The notes under the pieces were generated by a model. The model was not told the DNA's origin. It searched no databases and was given only the letters and a program-made list of their open reading frames with translations. A DNA stretch of 64,000 nt from Procambarus clarkii (lineage: Eukaryota > Arthropoda > Malacostraca > Decapoda > Cambaridae), in NCBI RefSeq assembly GCF_040958095.1, contig NC_091154.1, positions 46,856,232 to 46,920,231 of the forward strand, in the 5' to 3' direction. Within the stretch, counting starts at the first letter, position 1. Every line of letters starts with the position of its first letter. Both the position numbers and the translations under genes were made by a program. Of this stretch, positions 18,712 to 30,260 are shown one piece after another.

Positions 18712-20297
18712 TATACCATTTGACACCCACAGGCGCATAGCAAAAAAAAAAAAAAAAAAAAATTATTTTTTCTTCCTAACCTGTTAATTTGTGTTCACTG
18801 ATCACGGGAAAAATAATAAAAAAATCGTAAATGGCATATATTGCCCGCTATAGGGCGGGGAAGTGTGACAAAAATCAGGCGCTGACTCAGCGTGCGTCCC
18901 CAGGCGGTCTGTTGATCGCCAGCTGTCAGGCCAGAGTTTCCACAAAGAGATAATTACCTAATTATTTCAATGTATCTGATTGATTTTTCGTAGTTTTTTT
19001 GCTGTAATATTATTCAATAGTGTGTAGTGTGATATATTTATATAATAAAATGAGTGAATCATCGCTGTACTCAAAAATATGGTGTGCGTATTGTTGATTC
19101 AATTATGTTCATCAAACAGTGAACAAATACTTTGTCGGTTATTACACTATATACACAGGTTATATATAAGTATCTGGATGTTTTGTTCACCATGACAAAC
19201 CACTAAGTTGGTATGCTGAGTGGCAGTGGCAGTGGCAGGCAGTGACTGGCTGCCACTCCCTCCCTCACCTCACCTCACCTGCCTTGCCACCATTCTCCAC
19301 CCACCATACTGTTTTTGCTTCTATATACAGACGTTATATATAAGTATTTACATGTTTTGTTCACCATAACTGTACATCTAAGCTTGTATGGTGAGTAAAG
19401 GCAGAGAGACGTAGCTACTCACACAGTCAGCTGGTGGCGGCCGCCATCAAGGCCAGACGCACTAATATTTCTCCTACAATACTGTTTGTGGTGTTATTAC
19501 GCTATATACACACATTATATATAAATATCTACCTGTTTTATTCACCATACTTGTACAAGTAAACTGGTATGGTGCCCAAAGACCATCGTGGTCATCAGTA
19601 AACAACATGATAAGTCCTGCAGACGACGCTCCTCCCTCACCAAAATGGCGGCTCCCAACCTCCTACTCTCGCTGTTATCTCACACTATACACATGTTATA
19701 TATAAGTATGTACATTTGTGTTCACCATAGCGAACCACTAAGCTGGTATGGTGAGTGCAGTCAATAAAAGGTGGCCACACACACTCAAAAGACAACGCCA
19801 CCTTCCTCCCTCCCACAGCATTACTCCTCCCTCCATGGCGCACAGCGCTAAATATCACCACAATCCTGCTATTATCAGAACCGTGGTCAGTTTTATCACA
19901 GTCAGGGGTCTTCTGTAATAATATCATCACTACATAATAGCATGAACAAGTATATTATGGCATTTGTAGGCGATGCTGTGGTCACAAGCTGAACAGCAGT
20001 GCTGTGAGCTCATGCTGCGTGCGTCAGGCTTGGTAGCTCACTCAATACTGAGGCCCCTAACACCCTGGGGTTTGGCCCACGATTTTTTTTAAAAATGGCG
20101 TCTGTTTACAAGAGCCCTGATGAAGGTGTAGTGAACCCCGTGTATCCGCGGGCCATTTAAATCTTGCGTAGTACTCCAAAGCATCATATGATGCGATGCG
20201 CAATTTACTGCAAGTCGGTCAAAGCATCATATGATGCGATGCGCAATTTACTGCAAGTCGGTCAAAGCATCATATGATGCGATGCGCAATTGAAGGG
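18712..20297 (+). mobile_element. piggyBac-like family II copy 1, main part
   Basis: Continues from 15508 and ends at aattgaaggg next to TTAA (20298-20301); about 1.6 kb without the pogo-like insert. It contains four or five diverged units of about 150-190 bp, each with a ttatatataagtatctacatg segment, then gttcaccata and a ctggtatggtgag block. No transposase. The same family occurs inverted at 20302-28146 and with a LINE inside at 55075-57845. Confidence 0.82.
20178..20297. repeat. 43-bp subterminal tandem repeat with palindromes
   Basis: Units at 20178-20220 and 20221-20263 and a partial unit to 20297. Each holds the palindrome catcatatgatg and the string gcgatgcgcaattta. Repeated palindromes next to a terminus are typical transposase or host-factor sites. 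The facing end of copy 2 (20302-20400) has cgtcatatgacg instead. Confidence 0.88.
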
Positions 20298-20301
20298 TTA
20301 A

Positions 20302-21748
20302 CCCTTAAACTGCGCAACACGTCATATGAAGTGTTGAGTAACTTGCTATACATTGCGCATCACGTCATATGACGTCATATGACGTGTTGGAGTACTACGC
20401 AAGATTTAAACGGCCCGCGGCTATACGGGGGTTTACCACACCTTCATCAGGGCTCTTGTAAACAGATGCCATTTTAAAAAAAAATTGTGGGCCAAACTCC
20501 CTGGTGTTAGGGGCCTCAGTATTGAGTGAGCTACCAAGCCTGACGCACGCAGCATGAGCTCACAGCACTGCTGTTCAGCTTGTGACCACAGCATCGCCTA
20601 AAAATGCCATAATATACTTGTTCATGCTATTATGTAGCGATGATATTATTACAGAAGACCCCTGACTGTGATAAAACTAACCAGGGTTCTGATAATAGCA
20701 GGATTGTGGTGATATTTAGCGCTGTGCGCCATGGAGGGAGGAGTAATGCAGTGGGAGGGAGGGTGGTGATGTCTTCTGACTGTGTGTGGCCACCTTTTAT
20801 TGACTGCACTCACCATACCAGCTTAGTGGTTCGCTATGGTGAACACAAATGTAGATACTTATATATAACGTGTGTATAGAGGGTATAAACAGCAAGAGGA
20901 GTAGGTTGGGAGCTGCCATTTTGGTGAGGGTGGTGGCGTCATCTGCACAATTTATCATATTGTTTACTGGTTACCACGATGGTCTTTGGGCACCATACCA
21001 GTTTACTTGTACAAGTATGGTGAATAAAACAGGTAGATATTTATATATAATATGTGTATATAGCGTAATAACACCACAAACAGTATTGTTGGAGGAGAAA
21101 TATTAGTGTGTCTGGCCTTGAGGGTGGCAGCCATCAGCTGACTGTGTGAGGTCCTACGTCTTTGTGCCTTTATTCACCATACAAGCTTAGATGTACAGTT
21201 ATGGAGAACAAAACATGTAAATACTTATATATAACGTCTGTATATAAAAGCAAAACCAGTATGGTGGGTGGAGAATGGTGGTAAGTCAGGTGAGGTGAGG
21301 GAGGGAGTTGCAGCCAGTGGCGGGCTGCCACTGCCACTCAGCATACCAACTTAGTGGCTCATTATGGTGAACACGAATGTAGATACTTATATATAGCGTC
21401 TGTATATAGTGAATAAAAGCAAAAACAGTATTGTGGGAGGAGAATGTGGGTGAGTCAGGTGAGTTGGGGGATGGCGTGAGTAACTGGCTGGTACACGGCG
21501 GTCACTCCTTGTTACATTTTGACTCATAATAGCAACTTAGTGGTTCGTTACGGTGAACAAAACATGCAGATACTTATATATAACCTGTGTATATAGTGTA
21601 ATAACCGACAAAGTATTTGTTCACTGTTTGATGAACATAATTGAATCAACAATACGCACACCATATTTTTGAGTACAGCGATGATTCACTCATTTTATTA
21701 TATAAATATATCACACTACACACTATTGAATAATATTACAGCAAAAAA
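20302..21748 (-). mobile_element. piggyBac-like family II copy 2, inner part
   Basis: This is the inverted counterpart of copy 1, with the same repeated ttatatataag units in reverse order; the arms pair over about 1.45 kb. It starts with cccttaaactgcgcaacacg at the shared TTAA (20298-20301). It is opened at an A-run (cagcaaaaaa) by DIRS copy B and resumes at 27838-28146, ending catgttaaggg|TTAA (28147-28150). Confidence 0.85.
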
Positions 21749-22249
21749 CCAGCGTTGAATGTAATGAAACGCCATTTTCTGGGTGAGACCCGGAGGCTCC
21801 CTGGAGCTTTACCGGCTGATATGCTAATGTCAGACTTTGGCATCAGTCATGTGTATGGAGTTCTAGGGCCTACCGGGGACCACGAGCCAGAACCTGGTCC
21901 CCTCAGAGAGGCAAGGGGAGCAATGGCCTATAGAAACCCCCGTGTGGTTGGAAGCATTCTATGTCTGCCATCGACCGGGTCAAGCATCCAGAAAGGTAAG
22001 CATTCCAAAACAAACCCCTATTCTGGGGAAAATTGCTACCTAAAGCCGAACTAGTGGATAGAACTCTTCAACAGAAAACAAGGAAACTAGTATGACGTCA
22101 TACGTCACCGCGCCACTGTCTGCGCAGCTCCCCCCTCCCCAGGAGGGGGAAGGGGGAGCCCCAGACCTACCACGCCGGCTATCCACCCATCAGTTCTGAG
22201 GCTGGATGTCAAAACACGCGAAAAACGCCGACCGGAGGGAGGGAGGGTT

Positions 22250-22335
22250 GCCGGGGAGCCTCCGGGTCTCACCCAGAAAATGGCGTTTCATTACATTCAA
22301 CGCTGGTTTTCTGGGGGGAGCCCCGTCGGCTCCCC
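22250..22335. repeat. DIRS copy B internal complementary region
   Basis: Complement of the left terminus (tcacccagaaaatggcg... ending aacgctgg), joined directly to the complement of the right terminus (ttttctggggggagcc). Same layout as in copies A and C. Confidence 0.88.
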
Positions 22336-22659
22336 GGAGCTAACTACCCACAGAGGAAGGTCAAAGGGACAAAACCGGGAGGCGGACACCACGCACCCCC
22401 CAAGAAGGCGAGACAACCGGCAGCAAACGCCAACCCAAGGCGCCACAGCCCCGAAAATCCCGGGAACAGCAAGGCCCCTGCATGAACACCAAAAATCCAT
22501 GCCCGAAAGACTGCAAGGCCACGTCGCCCAGACGGCAGCGAGAGCAGCGAAGCCACGAACACCACAGGCATGAGGGAAGAATACAGGCAGCTTAGCCGCA
22601 AGAACACGGCTGACCACCCGGGACACCATCACCCGCGAACCGGGAAGAACAGAACCGGA

Positions 22660-23280
22660 TCAACGCAAAACGCGCTCCGGACCCAAACGCCGTGGCACGC
22701 AAACAACAGCGGAGGGCCGCCACTGAACACAAAAACGACACACCCCCGGCCCGACCAACGAAGCACCAACAAACCCTGGACCCCTCCAGAATGCAGCAGC
22801 CCCACCCCGCGCCAGAAAAGATGGAGACTGCTGCCACCAAACAACCAAAACACTAAAACCGAAGGAGCAAGAAAACTCAGCGAACCGACCCCCAGAGGCA
22901 AAGGCCCAAAGGAAAGAGCCGACGAAAAAACACACCGGAACCGAAGGGGCACTACCAACCGAGGAGAAGACCGAGCACGCTGACCAGAGACCAGGATGGT
23001 GCAAGCGGCGCACGAACAGGCCGGAGGTGAAACGACGCACAAGACAGCTGACTAACGGTGCAGAAGCAACACCAAGACCGAAAGCAAGCTGAAGCGGCTC
23101 CGCCTGCGCCGCACGAAAAGAGGCGACAGTATGTGGCAAGACGACGGCCCCCAACCCCCACGAGAAAACCAAGCCGAGAGTAAACCAAGCTAACAAGAGT
23201 AACCACCTAAGAAGGGACAGGAAAGGAAGGACCGCCAAAATACCCATACTGCCGCCAAGAGAAGCACGCAGGTGGGACAC
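22660..23280 (-). pseudogene. Decayed DIRS tyrosine recombinase (copy B)
   Basis: The minus frame has recognisable recombinase landmarks (MSHLRASLGG, TVASFRAAQAEPLQLAFG, FASGGRFAEF). The last corresponds to LASGGRVGEL in copy C, so the catalytic Arg stays but the context has changed. The His-x-x-Arg and Tyr region (22400-22650) is in other frames with stops. Homology is clear; the enzyme is probably inactive. Confidence 0.75.
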
Positions 23281-23289
23281 CTACCACGA

Positions 23290-24690
23290 AGCCACCCGAC
23301 CACCAACCGGAGGCGAGACCACGAGGCAGAACATAAGCAGCCCCGACAAGGCCCCCCCGAGCCCAGGAAAAAGGCGGAGCCGCGAGAAGATCTCGGGCGC
23401 GACCACCGAAACCCAGGCGGCACAAGGAGATGGAACGTCTGCCGAACAGAAAAACTCCCCGAAGCATGCAAGCCCGCCAGGAGTTCAGAAACGACGGGTC
23501 CGACGCGAGACATCGCAAGAACCCCCCCCCCCCAAAAAAAAAAAAAAAAACAACAACCGGCAGGGCAAGCTAGGAAAACCAAAGAAGGCGAAAGGGTCGC
23601 CGCCAGAACAGGACCCGAACCAAGGGGCACGAACAACTGCAATAGACCGAGACAAAGAAGCACATCACAGGACACAGGCTGACCAACGCCTAAGAACACA
23701 CGCAGAACATCCCTGCTGCAGAGGAGGCAGGAAGAAAGAGCAGAAGCACAAAAAACCCCAGGAGAACAACCAGGGGTGGACAATCAGGCAGGGACAAAAA
23801 CCCCCACGCAATCCCCAGGCACATAACGGCAGCAAAGTGCCACTCCACAACCGGACACAGGAACAAGGACACGCCACCGTGAAACACGGTACCAATGCAC
23901 ACGTGCAGCAGCAGCAACAGGCACCACTGCAACATGCAACATGTAAATAGCAACTCCCCTCTGCAAAGGTAGAGAACGGAGCAGGCAGACCCCAGACAGG
24001 GCCAACGGAGACACGACAAAACCCTGCAGGCCCAGAAACCTGCACCAGGCGACCGACGGCGGAGAAAACCCCGCTCGATACCTGCTGGATGAGGTACTGG
24101 GAGCTCTTTTACACCTGAAGCCCGGCCCAAGGTCAGGCCAGACCGGCCAGAGGATGGCCCACCAGGCAGCTGCTAGGAGCAGTCCACCGGCCCACATACC
24201 CCCACAACCAGGACGGGCCGGAACTGCCATACGAAAACAGGCCAGTGCGCCCTGGAAGTACACGGACGAACCAGCAAGAAGGCTTATGCTCGCAAGTAGG
24301 TCGTGTAACAAGCACAGACCACTGATGGTAATACAGTGTTCCCCAAAAGTGCCAATAGCACCACTGCAATCCACTGGTACTATCCCGCAAGTTCTACCAG
24401 ATAGGCGGGACCCAAGAGCCAGAGCTCAAATCCTGCAAGCACAGCCAGGAGCCTCACCAGTCGAGTACAGAACCAACCCTACAACCCCCACACCTCACAA
24501 CATTAAAAAAGGAGGGTCCCCTGAATGACTCCAGCATGGGTTGGACATGCACATGAGGGGGACAGGAAGGGGTGATAAAGGGACAGTCACTGGTGTGCGA
24601 ACGGTCTCAGTCGTACAAAAATATACCTAAATAAAGACAGGTATATAAACACCGTCGCATCCAGCGCCCGGCCAAAAGACGCCAGATCGC
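23290..24690 (-). other. Unassigned interior of DIRS copy B
   Basis: It occupies the place where copy C has RT/RNase H, but no YLDD-like box or RNase H motif is visible. Frames of 100-200 codons (23190-23783, 23784-24374, minus) show no known domain. Possible splice signals occur on the minus strand near 24076-24118 (cttcag, then CAG|GTATC), so a small exon may lie here. A 20-base-scale A/C run at 23520-23550 looks slippage-prone. Confidence 0.4.
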
Positions 24691-24694
24691 AGAA

Positions 24695-24703
24695 ACTCAC
24701 CTG
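24695..24703 (-). other. Consensus splice donor in DIRS copy B
   Basis: Minus-strand CAG|GTGAGT with the exon end at 24701. It is at the equivalent position and phase to the donor at 739-747 in copy E. Confidence 0.55.
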
Positions 24704-25017
24704 GCGAATGGTGGCACGAACTTGACACGACTCAACCGTGCCCAGAAAACTTGGGAGCACCGCCAGGTGAAGACGCCAGAGCCGGACCCGCCGGAGAACA
24801 GGGAGAGGCGAAGGAGGCGGTCCACACCCATGACACAGGGAAAACAACGGTGTCTTCCCCACAACTGGGAACCAGGACACCCCCGGCGCGAAGGGGCACA
24901 TACCGCAGCCAGGGAGAAGAACGAGAGGCGAAGCACTGTAGCAAAAAAGGGCGCAAAACCCCAGCACTGAAACACCGCCCAGACCAAAACAAACTCCACG
25001 GCGCATGCGCATAACAC
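24697..25017 (-). CDS. Exon-like ORF of DIRS copy B, homologous to the end of copy E ORF
   Basis: The minus frame of 106 codons ends FVPPFAR-stop, with the TGA lying inside a CAG|GTGAGT donor (24695-24703). Its middle (RRGCPGSQLWGRHRCFPCV) aligns with the copy E segment LPWGCSGVPLWGSHKVFLC, also followed by about 45 residues and Arg-stop in the same donor phase. The upstream part (CACAVEFVLVWAVFQ) matches copy E around MHRGRFWFRAVCT. No known domain. In copy B this frame connects upstream to the minisatellite region through other open frames. Function unknown; a spliced product is inferred. Confidence 0.5.
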   Translation of the reverse strand: MLCACAVEFVLVWAVFQCWGFAPFFATVLRLSFFSLAAVCAPSRRGCPGSQLWGRHRCFPCVMGVDRLLRLSLFSGGSGSGVFTWRCSQVFWARLSRVKFVPPFAR

Positions 25018-25140
25018 GCTGGCCGAACCTCACACCCTCCCTGCGGGAAGGCGCCAGCCAGGACTACTGCACGAGAAAAGGAGCCAAAAGAGGAAGCAGG
25101 AACAATAAAACTGGCCAAAGAAGCAAAGAGCCCAAAAAGG

Positions 25141-25740
25141 AACCCAACCGGGCGACAAGTAGCCCAACCGGGCGACAAGTAGCCCAACCGGGCGACAAGT
25201 AGCCCAACCGGGCGACAAGTAGCCCAACCGGGCGACAAGTAGCCCAACAGGGCGACAAGTAGCCCAACAGGGCGACAAGTAGCCCAACAGGGCGACAAGT
25301 AGCCCAACAGGGCGACAAGTAGCCCAACCGGGCGACAAGTAGCCCAACCGGGCGACAAGTAGCCCAACCGGGCGACAAGTAGCCCAACCGGGCGACAAGT
25401 AGCCCAACCGGGCGACAAGTAGCCCAACAGGGCGACAAGTAGCCCAACAGGGCGACAAGTAGCCCAACAGGGCGACAAGTAGCCCAACAGGGCGACAAGT
25501 AGCCCAACAGGGCGACAAGTAGCCCAACAGGGCGACAAGTAGCCCAACAGGGCGACAAGTAGCCCAACAGGGCGACAAGTAGCCCAACAGGGCGACAAGT
25601 AGCCCAACAGGGCGACAAGTAGCCCAACAGGGCGACAAGTAGCCCAACAGGGCGACAAGTAGCCCAACAGGGCGACAAGTAGCCCAACAGGGCGACAAGT
25701 AGCTCAACAGGGCGACAAGTAGCCCAACAGGGCGACAAGT
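25141..25740. repeat. 20-bp minisatellite in DIRS copy B
   Basis: Thirty units of exactly 20 bp (agcccaacagggcgacaagt, with a ccggg variant in two blocks). The array is very homogeneous, so it is probably young or still being homogenised. All three minus frames are open and give a repeated CRPVGLLVALLGYLSPCWAT-type peptide. Confidence 0.97.
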
Positions 25741-25744
25741 ACGA

Positions 25745-26745
25745 GGAGCCGACAGACGTTCCAATAATGCGGGAAGTAGCGAAAAACCTTCCCGTACCCT
25801 CGAGAACACAGAAGCCAACACTAGTCCCGAAGGCACACGAAGGCGCAGGTGCACCCGAGATCAGAAGTCACGCAGAACCCCATCGAACGGGGAAACATGA
25901 CAAAAACACCGTCCCAAAAAGGGGGGGAGGAAACATCCACCCACAGGACGGAACCAACCGACTCAAAGGCCAAGGAACCGAGCCCGGGGAGGGGCCGATG
26001 TCCAACAGCACGTACGGCGAGTGGGGAGGAAAGACCCCACTCCGCGTAACCACAAGCCCCGCCTAGAGGGGGATAAAAAACCCCACGGGGTCTAACGGGG
26101 CCAAGGCCCCCCCAAGTCAGCCCCTCCCCAGCCCCGGGAACCTACACGACAGGCCCCGGGGCCGAGCCGTTCCCCCAAAGCTTCGGCCGTACCAGAAAAC
26201 CGGGGCAGCCGTGAAAACACTAAGGAAGGGAACCCACTGGCAGACTCATACAACACGGCTGGAGGAACAGGCCCAAATGCCCCCGTCACTTCCCCGGAAG
26301 GGGAATTCCCCGAGACTGCCCGAGTCTCAACACCAACAAAAACCCCGCCCCGAACCTACAGACGGTAAGGAACCGGATGCAGGCAGGAAGGGTGAACCAG
26401 GGGAAAGACAAGGGGGCGTGGATGGAACCGAAGCAACCAACACCCCCAAGTGCCAAAACGAACTACAACGGGGCAGCCCCGGGGCTCCCGGGGAGGAAAC
26501 CACGAGAACGTTGCCACCACCAAGGCTCAAGTGCAACGCCCCTGCTGCCCGCACCCGCTTTGTTATACAACTGGGGAACCGAGCCACAACGAGCAACCAA
26601 ACTCGCAGGACTCTGGGTCGAAGGTGTCACCGACCCCACAGGCAGCAAACGGAGGCAAAACAGAGAGTCACCCAGAGACAAAAGGTGAGAGCAACCCTCA
26701 AACTCGCTGGAAGCGAGGGGCGGACTCTGGGGTCACATCCATGGG
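25745..26745 (-). pseudogene. Decayed gag N-terminal region of DIRS copy B
   Basis: On the minus strand from about 26745 the start MDVTPES is recognisable, but a frameshift follows at once. Further Cys-rich fragments (SLGDSLFCLRLLPVGSVTP) and Pro/Ser-rich gag-like segments line up with copy C, 39800-40787. Several stops and frame changes make it non-functional as it stands. Confidence 0.7.
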
Positions 26746-26759
26746 ACCCACGCGCCCCC

Positions 26760-27419
26760 AGGGGTGTCCCAGGGTCCCGAGCGTTTACTTTAAGAGGACT
26801 CGCGCTCAGGTAATCCCAGGCAGGGTACTGCTAACCGGCACCCAAAGCTACCAAACAACTTTCTAAGAGCTGAACCCCCGGGACGTGTACACTCATGGGG
26901 ACCTAGCAGGGGGTACCACCAGAAAATACTCAGAACACAAGGGACACAAGGGGCAAGAACGAAGGCAGACCCCCCCCCCCCCCACCAGGTAGATAAACAA
27001 AAAGAAAAAGAAAACCCCGCAAGAGGACAGCGTACCCAAGCGGAACAGAGCCGGCCGCTATGATTGGTAAAGACAAGCTGCACAGTACCCTGCGCCCCAC
27101 CAGTGCAAACACTGCCCCTTACTCTAAGGCGAACAAGGGAGACAGAACACCCGAGCACACAAAGAGCGGCCGAAAACCAAGCAGTAAACGGCCAAGCAGG
27201 GGCAGGACCCAAGGAACTTGTGGAAGGTGGCCCCAAGCCCCAAGGGCAGTACTTACAGGGCACCTAGGGAAGGGAACCCTAGGCGCATGCAGCCCGAGTA
27301 CTGGAGAATCACTCCCGGCTCACGCACCACCTAGAAAACAGACACCACACTCTAGGTACAGTGCTGAAACAACCACTGGAGCCGGAGCACATAACCGTTG
27401 CCTATAGCATCAGCCTCAG
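26760..27419 (-). other. DIRS copy B 5' leader
   Basis: Matches the leaders of copies A and C, including the conserved gcgtttactttaagagg... block. On the minus strand this block gives cctcttaaagtaaacgctcag, a plausible splice acceptor upstream of gag. No coding region. Confidence 0.6.
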
Positions 27420-27837
27420 AACTGATGGGTGGATAGCCGGCGTGGTAGGTCTGGGGCTCCCCCTTCCCCCTCCCGGGGAGGGGGGAGCTGCGCAGACAGC
27501 GGCGCGGTGACGTATGACGTCATACTAGTTTCCTTGTTTTCTGTTGAAGAGTTCTATCCACTAGTTCGGCTTTAGGTAGCAATTTTCCCCAGAATAGGGG
27601 TTTGTTTTGGAATGCTTACCTTTCTGGATGCTTGACCCGGTCGATGGCAGACATAGAATGCTTCCAACCACACGGGGGTTTCTATAGGCCATTGCTCCCC
27701 TTGCCTCTCTGAGGGGACCAGGTTCTGGCTCGTGGTCCCCGGTAGGCCCTAGAACTCCATACACATGACTGATGCCAAAGTCTGACATTAGCATATCAGC
27801 CGGTAAAGCTCCGGGAAGCCGACGGGGCTCCCCCCAG
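27420..27837 (-). repeat. Right inverted terminal repeat of DIRS copy B
   Basis: Reverse complement of 21749-22205. It has an intact TGACGTCA (27515-27522; mirrored at 22093-22100) and a minus-strand donor-like AG|GTAAG near 27620. Confidence 0.9.
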
Positions 27838-28146
27838 AAAAACTATGAAAAATCAATCAGAGACATTGAAATAATTAGGTAATTACATCTTTGTGGCAAC
27901 ACCGGCCTGACAGCTGGCAAGCAACAGACCGCCTGGGACACACGCTGAGTCAGCGCCTGTTTTTTGCCAGACTTCCCTGCCCTATAGTGGGCAATATATG
28001 CCACTTACGATTTTTTTATTATTTTTCCCATGATCAGTGAACACAAATAAACAGGTTAGGAAGAAAAAATTTTTTTTTTGTTTTTTTTTCAAAATTACAT
28101 GCGTCTGTGGGGAACAAAGGATATTATACCCCTAGCATGTTAAGGG
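27838..28146 (-). mobile_element. piggyBac-like family II copy 2, outer part
   Basis: Continues the element interrupted at 21748 (aaaactatgaaaaatcaatcag matches gattgatttttcgtagttttt at 18985-19010). It ends at gcatgttaaggg, followed by TTAA at 28147-28150, and is the outer border of the whole insertion in DIRS copy A. Confidence 0.85.
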
Positions 28147-28150
28147 TTAA

Positions 28151-30260
28151 ACAACCAAGAGAGAAAGAACAAGACCACCCTAACGGACAAGTAACTAACA
28201 CGCCAAAGGACTGCCAGGAAATTTCATACTGCCGCCGAGAAGAAGCCCTCAGGTGGGACACCAACAAAGAGGCCACCTGATCACCATAGAAATGATGATA
28301 GACTCAAGTCAAAAAAACCCAATCGCGAAGACTCGAGAAGATCGAACCAGCCATGTGACATACCGGCCCGATCTGCTGAAAGAGGCGGAGCCGCGGGAAA
28401 ACCCTCGGGTTCGGACACCGAGTAAGCAGCGCCTGAAACCAAGGCTGGGCCGGCCACCAAGGGGCCAGAAAGACAACTCTCCCCTGGTAAGTCGCCAAGC
28501 GAGTCAGGACCTGGAGCAACAGCCAAACCGGGGGAAAGAGGTACAGGGACCCCCATCTCGACCAGTCCAGCCGAAAGACATCGACCCCGACGACCTCGTG
28601 ATCGGGGAAGGATGCAGCATACACGGGAAGGCGCCGCGACCACGCCGACGCGAAGAGGTCCACCTCGGGGCGCCCGAACGTCTGGCAAAGCCAAGGGTAG
28701 GAATCGTCGTCGACCGTCCACTCCGTGGAGAGGGGGAACGAAGCGAGACAGGGCGTCGGCCAAGATGTTGGACACTCCCTGTACGTGAACCGCCAGGAGA
28801 GCCAAACCCAGAGAACTCAGCAGACAAGCCACCCGAAGCGACCAACCCCAAAAAGACAAGGACCACATCGAACCCCTGCGGTTCAGACAATGAACCACAG
28901 GAGAGCAGTCCGATTGGAGCCGAATCGTCGATCCGCGGGCGACCCGAATCCTCCTAAGAGCAAACCACACTGCTGTGAGCTCAATGGAAGGACAGATCCC
29001 AACGCCCCTGTCCAGCCTGGTGAGCACTGGTCACAAAGCCCCAGCCGAGAGACGACGCATCAGTGAACACATCGAGCGAGGGCCCGGGTAGGCACCAAGG
29101 CACTGAACCCCGAAAAACCCGAAGAGGAAGCCGGCGACGCAGCAGCCGACGCAAGACCCCCGGGGGTCGAACCCAGTGATCGCGAGAGAGGCGGAAGGGG
29201 CGACCCCGAAGGAACCAGAACAGCCGACGAAGCCAAACCAGACCCGGCGGGTAGACTAACATCGCGAAGTTCAGACTCCCGCACTGCCCCTCGAGCAACT
29301 GCCTTGTGACCCGAGGGCCCACCAGAAATAGACGAAGACAGGACCGCAGCCGCAGGAGAGACTCCAGAGGGAGAGACAAGAAGGCGGTCCGAGAGTCCCA
29401 AACGAGACCCAGCCAAGTCCAATCCTGAGAGGGGACCAGATGGGACTTCCTCCAGTTCATAAGGAACCCAAACCCAGCGAGCTGGGAAAGAACCAAATCC
29501 CTGGCAAGCAAGCAAGCCGACCGGCTGGGAGCCCAAACCAGCCAGTCGTCGAAGTAGGCCAACACCCGAACACCTAAGAGATGCAAACAGGCCACCGCGA
29601 CCTGCGTAAGGCGCGTGAACACGCAAGGTACCAGGTTCAACCCGAATGGGAGACAATGAAAGCGGTAACTCAGATGCCCCACAACAAAACCGAGCCAGTC
29701 CCTGAATCGCAGATGAATCGGGATATGCCAATAAGCATCCCGGAGGTCCAGGGACACCATCCAAGCGCCCCTGAGACAGCGTAGTCATCCGAAAGGAGGG
29801 GCAATGCACCCAGGGGTTCAGACAGGACAAGTCCAGAATGAACCACAGGCGCGCCAATAACGGCGAAGCGCCACAACTGGATACAAAACATGATGCACCC
29901 CCGGCCATACCAACCAAGCATCAACCACCCAGTCCCAGTCCCGTTTTGGGACCAAAAACAGACGGGAAACCCATCTGAGAGATGACGTCGTTTTGACGAC
30001 GCCCAAGCGAACTCACTCCAAGATGACCTGACAGCGCAGGGAAAGAGACCTGTCCTGCCAGCCCCGACCCTCCCAAGAGGGGAGGGGGGGGCCACCCAAC
30101 GCCACCGCAGGCCGACAGACATGACCCGAAACGCCCACGAATCGTGGGATGACCAGGCATAGGCGAACAGCGCAAGCCGCCCCCCCATCGCCCCATCAAC
30201 GGGGCAAACCGCAAAAGGGCCGGCATCCCTTACGAGACCCTGAACCCCGCACAGAGCAAA
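28151..30260 (-). pseudogene. DIRS copy A reverse transcriptase/RNase H and recombinase N-terminus, broken
   Basis: Minus-strand fragments match the copy C polymerase. The RT has MVSLDLRDAYWHIP (motif A) and LAYFDDWLVW (motif C; copy C has YLDD) around 29530-29760. RNase H has DVFTDASSLGWG and IRLQSDCSPVVHCLN around 28890-29060, then the LADALSRF box. A Dam-like segment (SRLPVY, VGVD, APWWPAQPWFQAL) lies at 28400-28660. At least three frame changes break the gene. The recombinase N-terminus overlaps at 28151-28890 and its C-terminus is 12.7 kb away at 14749-15481. Confidence 0.85.

Larger units (their letters stand above)
21749..27837 (-). mobile_element. DIRS-like retrotransposon copy B, RT-less subfamily
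   Basis: About 6.1 kb. Left terminus ccagcgttgaatg at 21749 and right terminus ccccccag ending 27837, both next to A-runs. ITRs lie at 21749-22205 and 27420-27837; the internal complementary region is at 22250-22335. In 5'-to-3' order (minus strand) it has a decayed gag start, a 20-bp minisatellite, a shared exon with splice donor, about 1.4 kb of unknown sequence, and a decayed recombinase. No RT/RNase H was found. It sits inside a family II piggyBac-like element. Confidence 0.88.

Noticed and set aside
22570..23682. Plus-strand charged frames in the GC-rich DIRS regions (also near 28253, 36330 and 38561)
   Set aside because: They are antisense shadows of the recombinase, RT and gag frames; compositions rich in Pro, Arg and Gln come from the GC-rich reverse strand and no domain is seen.
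25141..25740. Possible CRISPR array of 20-bp repeats
   Set aside because: Units are directly tandem with no spacers, no cas genes are near, and the context is a eukaryotic retrotransposon.
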